DNA of 64,000 nt from Anthoceros angustus (taxonomy: Eukaryota > Streptophyta > Anthocerotopsida > Anthocerotales > Anthocerotaceae). This document shows, one piece after another, positions 1 to 12,174 of this stretch. A program made the translations under genes and the position numbers. Every line of letters begins with the position of its first letter. Position 1 is the stretch's first letter. The stretch lies in the NCBI GenBank assembly GCA_010909165.1, contig MU008172.1, positions 1 to 64,000 on the forward strand, read 5' to 3'. The notes below the pieces were generated by a model that saw nothing but the letters and a program-made list of their open reading frames with translations, was not told the origin of the DNA and did no database searches.

Positions 1-2663
1 CGATTTTTTTTGTTTTGGGTGTGTTAGAATAGCGAGTGCTTTGAGAATCGTGAGTCGGGTCTTTTATCGGAATGGTCCTTGGCCCTTGGAGATAATAATA
101 ATTTTTCGACCCTTAGGTTTGACCCGGAGGGGGGTAGAAATAGAGTCCTTGGGTATTGGGAATTTTTAGAATAAAAGGTGTCTATATATGCTAGGGATGC
201 TCACAATATATGCCAGTTGTGTAGTCAAGTGGGGTGGTGGCTAGTTCCACCACGGTGGCAGCAGGGCCTGGGGGAATTTACAACCCTAGTGGCGGGCGGG
301 ACTACCAGTCGGGCCTGGCAGGAGAAGGCACACCCGGCCGAGGTCGCGACTTTCGGGAGGCGGTCGGAGGCGGCTGCAGCAAGAAGGCGCGCAGCCTTGA
401 GCCAAATCAACATCTCGTCTGCGGGGAGGGGCAGAGACCACCGCATCCGCGACTCGTCCACGCATCCGCCACCCGAGACAACATCACCACGGCTCTAGCA
501 CGGCTACCACATGCCCACATCCCAAACCGCCCCGACTTCAAACCGATGTACCACCGCCCGGTTCTCCACAGCCATTGCAACCCACTTCCCTAATATACGC
601 CTCAACCTATAGCATCACCTCATGGGCAAAAACCCACAGTCGGACCATCTCCAACAACCTCGTAGCACAATGGACTAAAAGGAAGGAAAAGCCCGGCGGT
701 TGAAGTGCAGACTTGCACAAAGAAGGAACCACATCCCAAGCAACGTGGAAAAAAATCACAACACACGATCGGTCGTCGCCATTGTAGGTCCAGAAGCCTT
801 AAGCTTCAAAGGTGCACCCTCCCTCCCGGGTAACCACTCGCCTTCGAGCAGGCACGAACCAATCCATAAGAACATCCGAGCACGCACACACAAATGGCGA
901 TTTGAATGCAATATGGAGGATGCCTAAAGCGCTTCTAAGCAGGCGGACATTTGACATAAGAACCAACATGGCATGAACGGGACCGCTCCCATCGGACGTA
1001 TCCTACAAAGACCACTTGCACCATGCCCTTCGAACCAAACAAGGTTCTTAGAAGCGCACTAGGAAGAACATGAACCACCACATGTCGGGCCCGTCAAACT
1101 AAATTGAAGACCACCGTGCATCACCGAGGTGTCGAGTGGATTATATGCTTGACATATGAGTTGGGACCGATCCGCTTTGTGTCCTTGGTGTTTGAAGAAG
1201 GCCGAGATGCCACCTCCCAAAATTGCACTATGGTGGCCTTCACGATTCACGGAGACAACGTCGCACCTTGTTCTCCTTCCACTCCACACAGTGTTTGCTC
1301 GAGCGCTCTGCCTCTCCGACCATCCAACGCCCGCTAATCGCTTTGGTGACACCAATGTGCTTTGCAGGTGTTGGAACCAAGTTAAACGGTCAATGGATTC
1401 GACAATATGAGGTTCCACAATGTATTCCGTGCTACATAGTGATGCCCACTTGTACATCTCTTAGATTCCGCAAGCCGTCCTCGGGTTACGCATTACAACG
1501 ACAAACAAGCATGCATCTTTGGCGTCGGAGGAGGGAGTCGAAAATCACGAAGGAGAGGAGCACGATGAAACCACTCCAAAATCTCGCGTCGACATGGACA
1601 CGAAAACATACATCATCTTCAAAACTCTTACATGTACCTTGGCCACTTGCTGCTTCCTTCCTTAAGCTGCACTCCTCACTTCCCAAGGTAGTTGCTACGA
1701 CCCGTTGCATTACCGCCACACGTACTCTCGTTGTGGAAGTTGAAGGAGGTGTTGGCACTTCCTCATTCCTCTTCTCCAACACAGGTGGTTCTTGTTGTGC
1801 CTCATCCTTCGGACTTGCCTCTCACCTTCGTTTGTTGGCTGCCCAATATCGTGGCTCGCGGTGACGCATCTTGCTCCTTGCTACTTTGAAGTCCTTGTAT
1901 ACACCTTCCTCTAGCATTTCTTTGCTGTCCATGCACACACACCTCAACGGCCACATGATCCGAGGCGGGAAAACTGCGCCCAACACGCAGCCAACAAACC
2001 CCATCACCTAAACCTAATTGAAGCGTCAACCTCCGTTGACTTTCATGATAACATGCCAGCACTGGTGGCCGCTTGACAACTTAGCCACTACCACGTTTTT
2101 GACCACCGTGCATACACCCGGGTATGTATCACGTTTTTTATAACTGCTATCTCTCCTATTATTTACATTATAATGTCCATTATAGCAGTTACGGTTCGGT
2201 CCCCAGCCAGCGGCGATACAATTAAATTAGAAGGCGATTCGTAGTAGCAGTTACGGTTAGCGAGGTTGGGCTCGGGTTGGTGAGCATGGATTAAGCGGGG
2301 ATTGGTTTGCCCGCTTGACATGAAGGGGGCGCACACATTTATGTGCACAAGCCACATTCATGCGCCCGCACGCCACCCGACTTGCGGGCGATTGGATGCC
2401 CCTTTATGGATGCCCCATCACCTTCCATTTTTATGTTGCTTCGACAAATGTCATTTCGCATAGGGTATTACGACTACTTATTTTTATTGTATCGTGAAAA
2501 CATATTGACGTATTTGAATGTATGGGGATTGTATGTACGATGATGGTGTGTATTGTTATTACATGGCATACCATGTAGAATAAAAGCATTAATTCCGAGC
2601 ATTTGTAAATCGTTGTATCATGTTTTATGGCCCAGGCACCATAAGCCATATGCATATGGCTAT
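1..2663. other. No recognisable gene; degenerate sequence
   Basis: I see no frame here that resembles a known protein. The longest open frames on both strands are compositionally ordinary and overlap one another, as expected by chance. Two details stand out. A GC-rich stretch at about 230-480 contains the motif ccaccacggtgg at 247-258, similar to the palindromic motif that recurs at 4.3-7.7 kb. The string gtagcagttacggtt or a close form occurs twice, near 2180 and 2240, as a short direct repeat. The tract is probably decayed transposon or intergenic DNA. Confidence 0.5.
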
Positions 2664-4105
2664 CTAATCGTCGAGGTATTTGGCTTTGTCGCTCGGATGC
2701 GTTGCGGCCTTTGGCCTTTTCCCGCGACCTTCTACACACATCGGTGCCTTGCGTTTATCGGCCGTCTTTCTGTGCATGATCCCGGCTTTGCGAAGGATGG
2801 TTCTCCGCATCGGACACCAAACAGCGATGATCCCAAAAAGTGACCAATCACGAACACCAATCTTACACAAACCGATGACCCGCTTGCTTTTCCCCGCCCG
2901 TCTTTCCTTTCGGGAAGCTGCCACAGCCCTTGTTACTACTTCCATATGTGGGGCCACCCCTTTCGTCGGCGAATTTCCCTTCCCTTGCGGTTTGGGTCTC
3001 ACGGGTTCTTCACAGGTGTGCACTTTCGTCCGAATCACTCCCATCATCAACCGACCTACCTCCATCTCCTGCGGCGTCTTCCTCATGACCCTCCTCTTCC
3101 TCAGTCTCGGCTTCCCCTGCGTTCTCATCCTCCTCGTCCTCTTCCCCATTGTCCTCTTCCTCATCCTCTTCTTCCCTTCTCTTTCCCCTTCTTGCCCATC
3201 TTCCCCTCGCATCCCCATTCTCGTCCAGCATTGTTGTCGTCCTCGGAGGCGTCTTCGTCACTTGACATATGGTCCTCAAACACACCATTACCTCCTTCTT
3301 GATCCTCCTCCCACTATCACGTCATCGTCCTACATGTTCCCGTCCGATCTCGTATATCCATCGATGTTTGGCGGGTCATATTTCCGCTTCCTTCCCTCCT
3401 TCTTAGCTCTGCGTGAGAAATCCTTCCACCGACCTCCTCCTCACCTGCATGTTCGGTTATGTTTTCATAGGGGGAGAGCCCCAAATTCAAGCTCCTCGAT
3501 CGTTGGATCCCTCCCATGCTTCTGGAACTTGTAGATCCATCCCTTCTTCCCACAAAGCCATCTTGGTTAGGCCCTCGCCATCCGCCTTCATGAGTCTTGC
3601 CTTTGCGGCTAGTTGAGCTTTGAGGGCAAAAGTTGCCATGTTGTCGAGTTCAACCCGTGCCCATGTAAGCACCTCTTGCCATACCTTGTCATCCGCCATG
3701 GGTGGCTTGAATTTTGAGGACCTGCTTTCCCTTTTTCCTCTAAGGCACAAGCCTTGGTCAAGGCCTACATACCGCTGGTTCCGACTCCTTGTATGTTGGC
3801 TAAAAATGGGCCCGCCTTCATCAAGTCCGAACCGTGCACACATTCGTGCATAATGTCTTCCTCCTCGACTTTGACAACTTGCTCCACCTACCTGGTATCT
3901 CGTTGGTAGCCTTTGTCCGAATGAGTTCCAAGAATTCCTTGTGTCTTGGAGCTGTCAAGGCCCCGAATAGCAACTCATTCACCTTGCCAATGCCTCCTGC
4001 CCCTCCTTCCACTTCCTCATCCCGGGAGGTTCGCGTTGCCACGGGTGCCATGGGCTGGGCCAGTGTGGAACGTAAAAGTTTGGGCAACCAGTCCAAATTA
4101 GCCAA
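2664..4105 (-). pseudogene. Degraded highly charged reading frame, unknown family
   Basis: Three minus-strand open stretches in different frames (about 4105-3821, 3843-3487 and 3288-3010) look like pieces of one broken protein. The first is a mildly basic segment. The second carries alternating charged and hydrophobic residues that could form a helix. The third is a run of Glu and Asp, and the other frame across the same DNA reads as an Arg/Lys-rich tail, so the acidic or basic character comes from a GAR-rich purine tract. I cannot name a family. Each join would need a frameshift, so I call it a relic, possibly from a mobile element, rather than a gene. A low-complexity artefact is the main alternative. 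Confidence 0.25.
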
Positions 4106-5192
4106 AAGACGAACAAGTTTGTTTTTTTTTTGCTAGGAACGATTGAAGAGGAGCATGCCAGGAAAACTTCTGAGAATCTTGAAGCTGGAGTTGTAGGATA
4201 TTGTTAGGAAGTGAAGAGGATATCCCAGAAGAAGAACGGGTCGAAACGACCCCGACGAGGCAGGAGGCACCAAAGGTTGGTAGGTGACTACCACCGTGCC
4301 GCCACACGCCGTAGGTGAAAAGGAGCGTCATGTAAGTCGCGCATCACCGCGGTAGTGACAATCTCGCCAAAAAGGAAATTTAGAATAGAGGGGATATCCA
4401 CTATATATGCTCACCAATAGGGAATAAATATATAGGTTAATTAGGGATAGCGCAGATAGGAAAATAGGTAGATAGATTAGGATTTTGGAATGATGAACCA
4501 ATCTAGGGTTGTGCACGTGGCGTATCCAAAGAGGCAAAGTGCGCTTGGGCCAACTTCCTTCGACTGAGAGCTCAGAGAGTCGAGACCGTGCTGGAGCGAA
4601 GAGCAAGAGGAAGGAGAAAGCCGCCATCGCCACCGCTCGAGCCGAGGAGGAGAGCCGGGCGCGATCGAGAAAGGAGAAACCCTAGCGAGAGAAAAAGGAG
4701 GAGCGTGAAGGAGAGCCTGACGGTGGAAGAGAGAGGGCACATGGAGGAAAGTCAAGCCAAGGCGGAGGCGCGAGTTGGGAGAGCGCACAAGGTAAGAAAT
4801 TGAGAGTGAAGAGCACGACCACCATGCCACGCGCCTCAAGAGAAGCGAGGAATTGACAAAGACGCGCCACCGAGCCAACGTGGAATTGTGGTGTTTACCC
4901 TCAAGGAGAAGGTGTTGGAGCGAGCCAAAGGAGTAATTCCTTCCAAGCACTTGAAGGAAGCCACCGCCATGCCTCGAGCTGGGAAAGGCAAGGGAAGGAG
5001 CCACCGCCAAGGGCTTCCTCGCGAGGAGGAAAGGAAGAAGGCTAGAGGGCCCGCTGTGGGGTGAGCTGAGATGCCCCAATTCACTTGTTTTTGTGCTCAA
5101 CCCCGATTTAGTGATTTTCGCAAGGGGAGGATAACATCCAATTGGGATGGGTGTATGGCCGCCAATGGGCCTACACAATAATTTGGAATTGA
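4106..5192. other. Gene-poor stretch with a copy of the palindromic motif
   Basis: No gene is recognised. At 4284-4359 there is a divergent copy of the gactacc...ccgtag...accgc motif family also present near 6.02, 7.25 and 7.65 kb. The stretch 4560-5050 is purine-rich on the plus strand and gives Arg/Glu-rich frames without known domains. Confidence 0.4.
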
Positions 5193-7258
5193 TTGAGGAG
5201 TGTTACATCAACCTCCATCAATCGAGGCAGCCTTGCCGCAGAGGAATGCTCGAACGATCCACCGCTGGACCCAAGGAGCATTCGGCTGTGTATGGAAGAC
5301 CGGAGGAAGGAGAGCTCGAATTGCTCTCCGAAAGGTCGAATGGAGGAAGAGGACCTCTCCGATATCCCGCAGGAGTTCCTCGACATGATGGATGGAGGAG
5401 TGAAGGCCCACGCCAAGAATGGCTGGAAGAGAGAGCATCAAGGAGTCAAGTGGAGGCTCTTCGCAAAGATTGTGCTGGGGTTGGTAAATTACCAACGACT
5501 TTATTTCAAAGCACCAACTTCCTCCAATTTTGTGGAAGATTTCCATGGAGCCAAGCCGATTGGGGACATCATGTATGAGGCCTACATCCACCACCGAGAA
5601 GCTCCTCAAGCCAAATTCGTGGATGAGGAAGGGCCAAGGCCATGCTACCTTAGCACCTATTTGCATTTATGGGAAACCGAGGGACTTCTCACAAGCAAGG
5701 AGCTTGAAGATGCATGGCATCCTTTGAGGTCATCCACCTCCAGCCGTTTGGAAAGGCCTTTGCCTTTTGCATTGCGGAAGATGGGAGGTCGACTCCACAA
5801 TGCTAGGGCAAGAGGAGAAGAGGAGGCAACTTGCCGAGTGGGAATCTTTTCCCCACAAGAGCAAGCAAGAGAAGAGAAGAAGGCCAAGAGGAAGGCCAAT
5901 GGTAGTCTATGAGGAGAACTACACCGGGTGGGGGAGTCCCCACCATCTCATTTGTGCCTAGAAGAGGCACTCCTCACTCCCTGAGGCGCCACCCAAGGGG
6001 GTGCACTCAGGGCGCCACCATGGTAGGTAGGCACTACCGCTGGGGGAGCAGCACCGCTGTAGGGTGGCACCCACGCCAAGGTGCAGCCCACGGGCGGTGG
6101 AAGGGAAGGAGAACATGGCGGCGCCGAGGCCACCATCTCCGCGCTGGAGGAGGAGCGATGGAGCGACTGAGGGACCCACGTGATGGCCCGAGTGGAGAGC
6201 TGGAAATTTCCAAAGAAGGGGGTGGAATTAGGACCCCTAGGAGAATTGCTGAGTGCTTGTGAAGCACTCAGCCATGTGGATTTGAAGGGGCTAGGGAGCT
6301 AGCAGCCTCCTTGTGGGCATGCCAAGAGGAAGTGAAAGCCCAAGACATGGCCGGGAGGAAGGCAGGGACCAAATGGCAATTGGAAGCCATGGAGTCCGAC
6401 GAGAAGGCAGCCAAGTTGGAGAAGGCTGTAGAGAAGCTCCAGCGCGACCTTATGGATCAGCGGCGCGCGGAGAAGGTCCTGGAGGGAAGGTTGTCACAAT
6501 CAAGAAAGAGCCATTCGCAACAACCCAAAGGATTCATGGAGGCAAAAGGCGAGGAGCATTTTGCCCAATTAGAGCAAGAAGAGCAAGGGAGGCACTAGGA
6601 AGGAGAAGGTAGCGTCCAAAGAATGGACGCCAAGAAGAAGTGATGGCTACCAAGCCATCAAGATCCGGACATGAAGGAAGAGTTGAGAAGACCCGTTAAT
6701 TTGAAGAGAAGCGCCGAGCTGAAATCAAGAAGAGTGAGCCGGAGCGGAGTGCTTGGCAAGCGGGGAGAGGGGGCTTGCCCAACAATGGACTGAAGGAAAA
6801 AGGTTCCAGAGGAGGAGTACCACAAGAAGGTGGTGCATGAATGCCGGTAGAGGAAGCGGATTTTGGCATTATGCCCTTCGTGCAAAATTGGCCAAACAAG
6901 CAAGGGAGGAGAATGTAACCTCCATGTCAAGGTGGGAGAATTGACCACCAAGAGATGCCTACAAGGTAGGTGTGAGGATGGCCCACTGAGATTGATGATC
7001 TCCAAATGCAATATAGCTTGGGGCTCACCTCCACAACAGATTTTGAAGGCCAACAATGATCTTGCTTGGCCAAGAGGAGGACATTGGGTCCTCATGATGA
7101 TGACAGAAGGAGCCAACAGTGCAGCCGAGGCCTCCGATTTTGATGAGGCCATCAAAATGGACTCCGAGGAACTGAGGAGTCGAGGAAGGAGGCCGAGCGC
7201 CAAAGGAAGATGGCGGAGAGCAAGGAGGGGGCCGCCCTGGGGTCACTCACCACGGTGA
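5193..7258 (+). pseudogene. Unrecognised plus-strand reading frames, possibly element-derived
   Basis: An open frame of 239 codons runs from 5193 to 5912 but opens at TTG rather than ATG; the first internal ATG codons give shorter products. It encodes a non-repetitive protein (segments rich in Glu, Tyr, His and Leu, then a basic Lys/Arg-rich tail), which looks more like real coding than the surrounding frames. It is followed by Gly/Arg-rich frames (5909-6262), a 95-codon Glu/Lys/Gln-rich stretch with coiled-coil character (6311-6598) and further open frames to 7258. Read in order, a globular part, a basic tail and a coiled coil could be the remains of a gag-like or host polyprotein. I do not recognise the family and see no protease, RT, integrase or transposase motif. 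Next to a retroelement array, a decayed mobile element is the likeliest origin. Confidence 0.3.
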
Positions 7259-7306
7259 CCACGTACTACCGTGGGTAGACACACACGCCGTAGTCCGCTG
7301 ATCACC
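7241..7306. repeat. Palindromic dispersed motif, copy near 7.25 kb
   Basis: The copy contains inverted ggtcac/gtgacc arms, then tactaccgtgggtag, then cgccgtagtccgctgatcac. It shares the order of its blocks with the copy at 7645-7691 and, more loosely, with 4284-4359 and 6015-6050. Confidence 0.55.
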
Positions 7307-7644
7307 GCAGCCCGGGCGAGATCTGGGAGTCGGGCCCGGGCCCGAGGGATGAAGGAGCCGGGGTCCGGAGTATACCCGGAGGAAGAGTGGTGGGGAGACA
7401 ACCCCACCGAGGAGAGGGACGGGTCCACCCGCTGAGGAAGAAGGAGGTGAGAAGTTCCCTCCCACGAGCAAGGGAAGGGCCAGCCGAGAGGAGACCAACA
7501 AAAAAGGCCCGGAGATTAGTAAATCACGATGGGGAAGAACTTTGAAGATGCTCCATGATAGGTATGGACAAATCAAACAAAGAAAGGAGCAATGGATCTC
7601 GACCCAAGACATCACCGATGGAGGAAGAAGAAGGAGAGAAGGGC

Positions 7645-7691
7645 GACTACCATGGTAGTCACACCCGTAGTCCGCCGACTACCGCGTAGGG
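7645..7691. repeat. Perfect 16-bp palindrome and flanking motif
   Basis: Positions 7645-7660 read gactaccatggtagtc, which equals its own reverse complement. It is followed by cgtagtccgccgactaccgc. This is the best-preserved of four copies spread over about 3.4 kb (4284, 6015, 7241 and 7645). Its function is unknown. It may be a subterminal or regulatory repeat of a decayed element. Confidence 0.6.
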
Positions 7692-7699
7692 TGCGATGA

Positions 7700-8244
7700 A
7701 CGGGCGCCACCAGCGCGGAGGCTGGAGAAAAGGCGCCAGGTGCGCGGAGGGGCGCGATTGCCGGAGATGAGGAATCAGGGCGCCGCCCGCTGGAGATGGA
7801 GGAAGGGAAGATTGTACTTGCCCCACACATTAGGAAGGCGACAAGATCCGGGAAGCAAGGAGGCGAGGGAGCCAATCCACAACGCATGTCACCACCCAAA
7901 TAGGTGAAGACTAGAATGGTCAATGACCATAAATGAGCTAGGAATGGGAAGGATAGGTGTAGATGACATCCTTTAAGGATGATCTTAGGTGAAGTTACTA
8001 GAATAGAATTTACCAAGGATCGCATAATAGATTTAGGTGCCGCATTAAATGTCAAGTGTAGGAAATAATAGAATTGGAAAAGGTGACCGCAGAGGGTCAC
8101 CTAAGGGAGGTTGTATGTGGAAGGCCTCCTATAAGAGGAGGAGGATTTCACAAAGTAAAGTATCATGTCTTGCGCCCACTCATCGAGTCCTTTGCCATTA
8201 CAGAGGAATTTCGGCCGTGGAGCCAACGCAGTCTGTAGAGAGGA
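7700..8244. other. No gene; left flank of the tandem array
   Basis: The sequence is AT-richer than its neighbours and has no convincing frame. Similarity to the right-hand ends of the repeat units begins only near 8240-8250, so this is taken as the left junction of the tandem array. Confidence 0.4.
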
Positions 8245-9359
8245 AGTCGCGGTGGTCTGAGTGCTTGGTGGAGGACTTGCTGCAAGTGCCTAAACGAGTT
8301 GCTCCCCTTGTGAATGGTTGCTGTGAAATTGCTTTGCTTTGGGTGTGTGGCAATGCCTGGAACTCCTTGAGAGGTAGACGTGAAAGACTGGAGGTTCTCA
8401 GGTGTCAAACTCATAGCAACCGCCCAAGGAAGAACTTGCTGGTGGAGGCCGACCCTGTGCAGCAGCCGTAAGGGCGAGTCAAACCAAGAAGCCCGAATCG
8501 AGGTTAGAATAGGAGGAAGAGGATGAGAAGATGAGTAGAGGATTAGAGGTGTAGGTGTTAGTGGAAGGCCACAGAGCCTAAGGGACGAATCCCAACTGCA
8601 AGTAAAAGAGCGCCCCGAGTGGAGAAGAGTGGTCTTAGAAGTAGGGACGAAATCGTGGACTGGGGTCCTCGGCGCCCGTGATAGGCTCACGCTAACAATT
8701 GTGTGGGTCGCTGTAGGTCGAGGATTGGTGATTTTTCAGCAAAGGCAAGGTGTGCTGAAGAGGGAGAGAGGGCGCCTTGCTTGTTTAGAAGGTCGAAGTT
8801 GTGTCACGCAGTAGCGATCGGCATCACTCGAACTTTCACACAAGTCTCATGGGACGAAACCCAACGCACGGGCGACAAAGTGGATAAGTGTGGCCGCTAG
8901 TGGGAGGATCTAAGCCCGGGTTTTCCACACCGTCAACCCACAACATTCCATGTTTTCTCACCAACTCAAGCAAGGCATTGTCCATGTGTCAATAAATCAA
9001 GGTGGCCCATTTCGCAATGTTAATGAGCCCCCGCCGCTACCGCAAAGCTCCGATGCATTGTGCAAGGCCCACATCAATTGGTCGATCAAGATTTCCTTCA
9101 AATGTGAATCCTACTTTGTCGGGTGGATATAGGTGAACGATGGGCGGCATTGTCGCCTCATGACTGCAGACGCCATTTGCAGAGTCCGCCTAAATCGTAC
9201 CGCCAAAGAGTCGCATCGCCTCATGGGCTTCCTCATGACCGGCCGCAGACAGTGCAGACAGACTGTCACTTGTTCTTGAAGAGTTTGGCTTGCTTCTAGC
9301 CCTCCATTGTGACAGAAAGCCATCCCAATGTGAGAGGAGGAGGCAAGTGTCTCATCACA

Positions 9360-9556
9360 TTGAGAGCGAGGCTTGGAGGGTATTTATACCTCCAATAGGC
9401 TCCCTAGGAAGCTCCACAAGAAGCTCCTAGGAAGGAGCACAAGAAGCTTCCTAGTGATTAGCTTGCTAAACTAATGATACTTAATCGACACCCAACTTAG
9501 ACTAAGTGTATTAGTCTAAGTATTGGGCTTTAATACCCTTACAACCTCCCACTTAA
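9360..9556 (-). promoter_or_regulatory. LTR-like end with polypurine tract and TATA-like box (copy 1)
   Basis: On the minus strand agtgggaggt (a polypurine-tract-like string) is followed by a TG dinucleotide at 9543 and the sequence tgtaagggtattaaag. About 150 bp further on is a TATA-like ggtataaatacc (381-390 of the 9.3-kb block). This layout fits the U3 region of an LTR. The same arrangement recurs in copy 3 (19958, with TATA-like sequence near 19805). The full LTR ends are not resolved because the units are head to tail and no second LTR is separable. Confidence 0.5.
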
Positions 9557-9584
9557 AGGCCAATTTACCTTCAGAGAGAATGGA

Positions 9585-12174
9585 CTATCTCATGCCCATC
9601 GTGTCCGAGCTTGTGCAAATTGTCGAGAGAGTCCCTTGGTAAGAATATCATAGGTTCGCCGGTGTGAACCTTGACAAGTTGTACCCTTGTCATCCAACAC
9701 CTCTCGAATGAAGTGATATCACATCCACATGTTTAGTCTTCGCATGAAACATCGGATTCTTTGCCAATTGATAGCACTGCTATCACAATGCAACACCGGC
9801 ATCAACCTTGATCCCCAAGTCTCCCACTAAACGAGCAAGCCATATGGCTTCCTTGCAAGCCTCGCCGCAACATACCGCGTGGTAGATAGCGAATGCACGA
9901 TCGCAAACGAGATCGCCATGAGATCGCCTCTCCAAAGGCACGTGAAGACATAACTCGATGTGGACCTCCTTTTGTCCATATCCTCGATAATCAAGATCTG
10001 GTACCCAACCACATGCATCTTCACTACCAAAACATATGCACAAAGCTTTTGTACCATTCAGACTCATAACTCCTTTTATCGCCTCCCAATGCTTCTTGCC
10101 GTGGTTTGACATAAACTCGCTAACCACTCCCACCGCAAAGGCAATGTCGTGACGTAGCAATCATTGCATACATCAAACTCCCTACGATGAGTATGGGACC
10201 TTCTCCATTTCATTTTGTCCTCCTCGTAGCTTGGGCAATCCGCGCTTGAAAGTTTCACATATGGAGGCAATGGAGTACCCAATGGCTTCCCTTCCATGTT
10301 GAAACGCTGAAGCACTCGTTAATGTATTCCGTCTGAGATAAATAAAGCACTCGATGCTTTGTAGGATGGTTTCTTTCTGCACTATAGCTCCTCGAACTCG
10401 TCATCAATGTTCTTTATTAGGAGATCATAAGATGAATCGCAGACACCGCCGCCCAAAACCCATTAGGCAATCCGTAGTTTGACAACAACCACGATCCTCT
10501 CCTCGAATGGTTCGTTTCATCCGCCCACACCATTTTGTGGAGGAGTATACGGCGCATAATTTCTTTGATTCCTTGGAATCACGTAATGACGAAAGCTAAA
10601 CATACTCGCCACCATTATCCGCCCTTAGACACTTCAATCGGTGGCTGACCGATTCTCTACAAGGGTGACAAATTTCAAACACCGCCGAACTTCATCCTTT
10701 TCCTCAAAGGATAAACCCACACCTTGCGTGAGAAATCATCTATGAAAGTGACAAATAGAGGCACCGCCTAATGATGCAGAGGCATAGGTCCACATACATC
10801 ACCGTGAACCAACTCAAGAGGTTTACTTACTTTTACCTCTTGTTCGATGTGATGATTTTGTCTGCTTCCCATATAAACAAAGGCTCACACATCGAGAGAT
10901 CGAGAAGTTAAGAACAGGATATAACCGTAACGATAAAACCTTCATTCCCTTCTCGAGACATATGTCCTAACCGCAATGCCACAAGGAAACATTTGCTGCT
11001 CGATCACATGATCTTTGACAGTTTACCAAGTGAGTACAAAGTGCCACACTTCGATCCACGAGCTAACACAAGAGAACCTTTGAGATCTTCCAAGAGTGAT
11101 CCCCAAACCAAGAAGTAAACAGATCATCCAACCGCCCCGCGCTAATCATGCTCTTGTCAACTTCGAACATGCCTAACGCCCCTTCAAAGATGAATGAAGA
11201 TCCGTTGTCAAACTTGAGTTGCACATCACACGCCCGCGATCCGCATGCATAGTTATTTCCAACGATCCTTTCCTTGTAGCATCATACGTGTTAAACCACT
11301 CTATGAGGAGTAACATGGAAAGATGCACCGAGTCAATTATCCAATTGCGTAATAAATGACTATCCACGGCCGTTAATTGTGCAAGATTCAAGTAAGAAGA
11401 GATAAGGACATCTCCCCCTCAACAGTTTAACTCTTCCAACTCGATGGTCGCCTTGTCGCCCCGCTTCTTCTCTTTTCCTTGGTCCTTTTGAACTTCTCGC
11501 ACTTCTGAAGTGACCCTTTTGTGACAATAGTGATCCACATTCTTGTTACGACTACTAGATTTGCTACGAGAAGCTTCGTCCGTTGCTTCCCTTCAGGGAC
11601 CTCCCTCTCACTATGAGGGCACCGGAACCTTGGAAGGTTCCATGTTTTTCCTGCTCACCTCCTCGCCAGCTACCTTCTACATTTACAATGGTAAGACCAC
11701 TAGGTAAGGCTTACTCGGCAAGGTATCCCAACTCTCCGTAATGTGACCAGTAAACATAGCTCTCACTAACTGGGAACGTGATACCTTGAGATGAGAGCTG
11801 GCTGAAAATGGTATTGAAATCATTCGATGATCGGACATCCTCGTCCCTTCCTTCATCTTCAAGTCCACCAATGCTTCAACCAATACACCCGAGAAGCCGC
11901 ACTTTGCTTCTCATACAGTGTCACATACCGCCACCAGAACTCGTGGTCTTATCTTTCACATTGAAGTACACGCTTTTGACAATGTTAGCATGATAGTAGA
12001 TCTAGCAAGCTCATCCAGTCCGCCACTCATCTGTCATACTATCCGTTTGACGCCTAACAACTTTATGGGCTTGATCCGCGACTAGAACATTATACACTTG
12101 TTCTTTCCGTAACGGAAGTTAGTACCATCTAACTTCTCGATATTGAACATGACGCTCGATGATGAAGACATCAT
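9585..12174 (-). mobile_element. Ty1/Copia retrotransposon relic, copy 1 (RT core missing)
   Basis: Read on the minus strand from an ATG-ATG pair near 12174, the order is as follows. A gag domain of the type KLDGTNF, then MSDH and LP-W (about 12170-11680). A CCHC knuckle remnant (about 11540). A protease-like WIIDS segment with HREWFNTYD (about 11360-11280). A pre-integrase segment (about 11150-10950). An integrase core with YFVTFIDDFSRK (about 10760-10690). RNase H from IAFAVGV to the end (10160-9585). Many frameshifts and stops break every domain, so no intact product can be made. Between the integrase end and the QRFNMEG tail of the RT domain there is only about 250 bp, so most of the RT including its catalytic motif is gone. 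The coding span is about 2.6 kb, against roughly 4 kb in intact Copia elements. The gag-PR-IN-RT-RNase H order is diagnostic of Copia rather than Gypsy. Confidence 0.88.

Noticed and set aside
9585-12174. A live autonomous retrotransposon
   Set aside because: All three copies have many frame breaks and lack the RT core, so none can encode its own replication.
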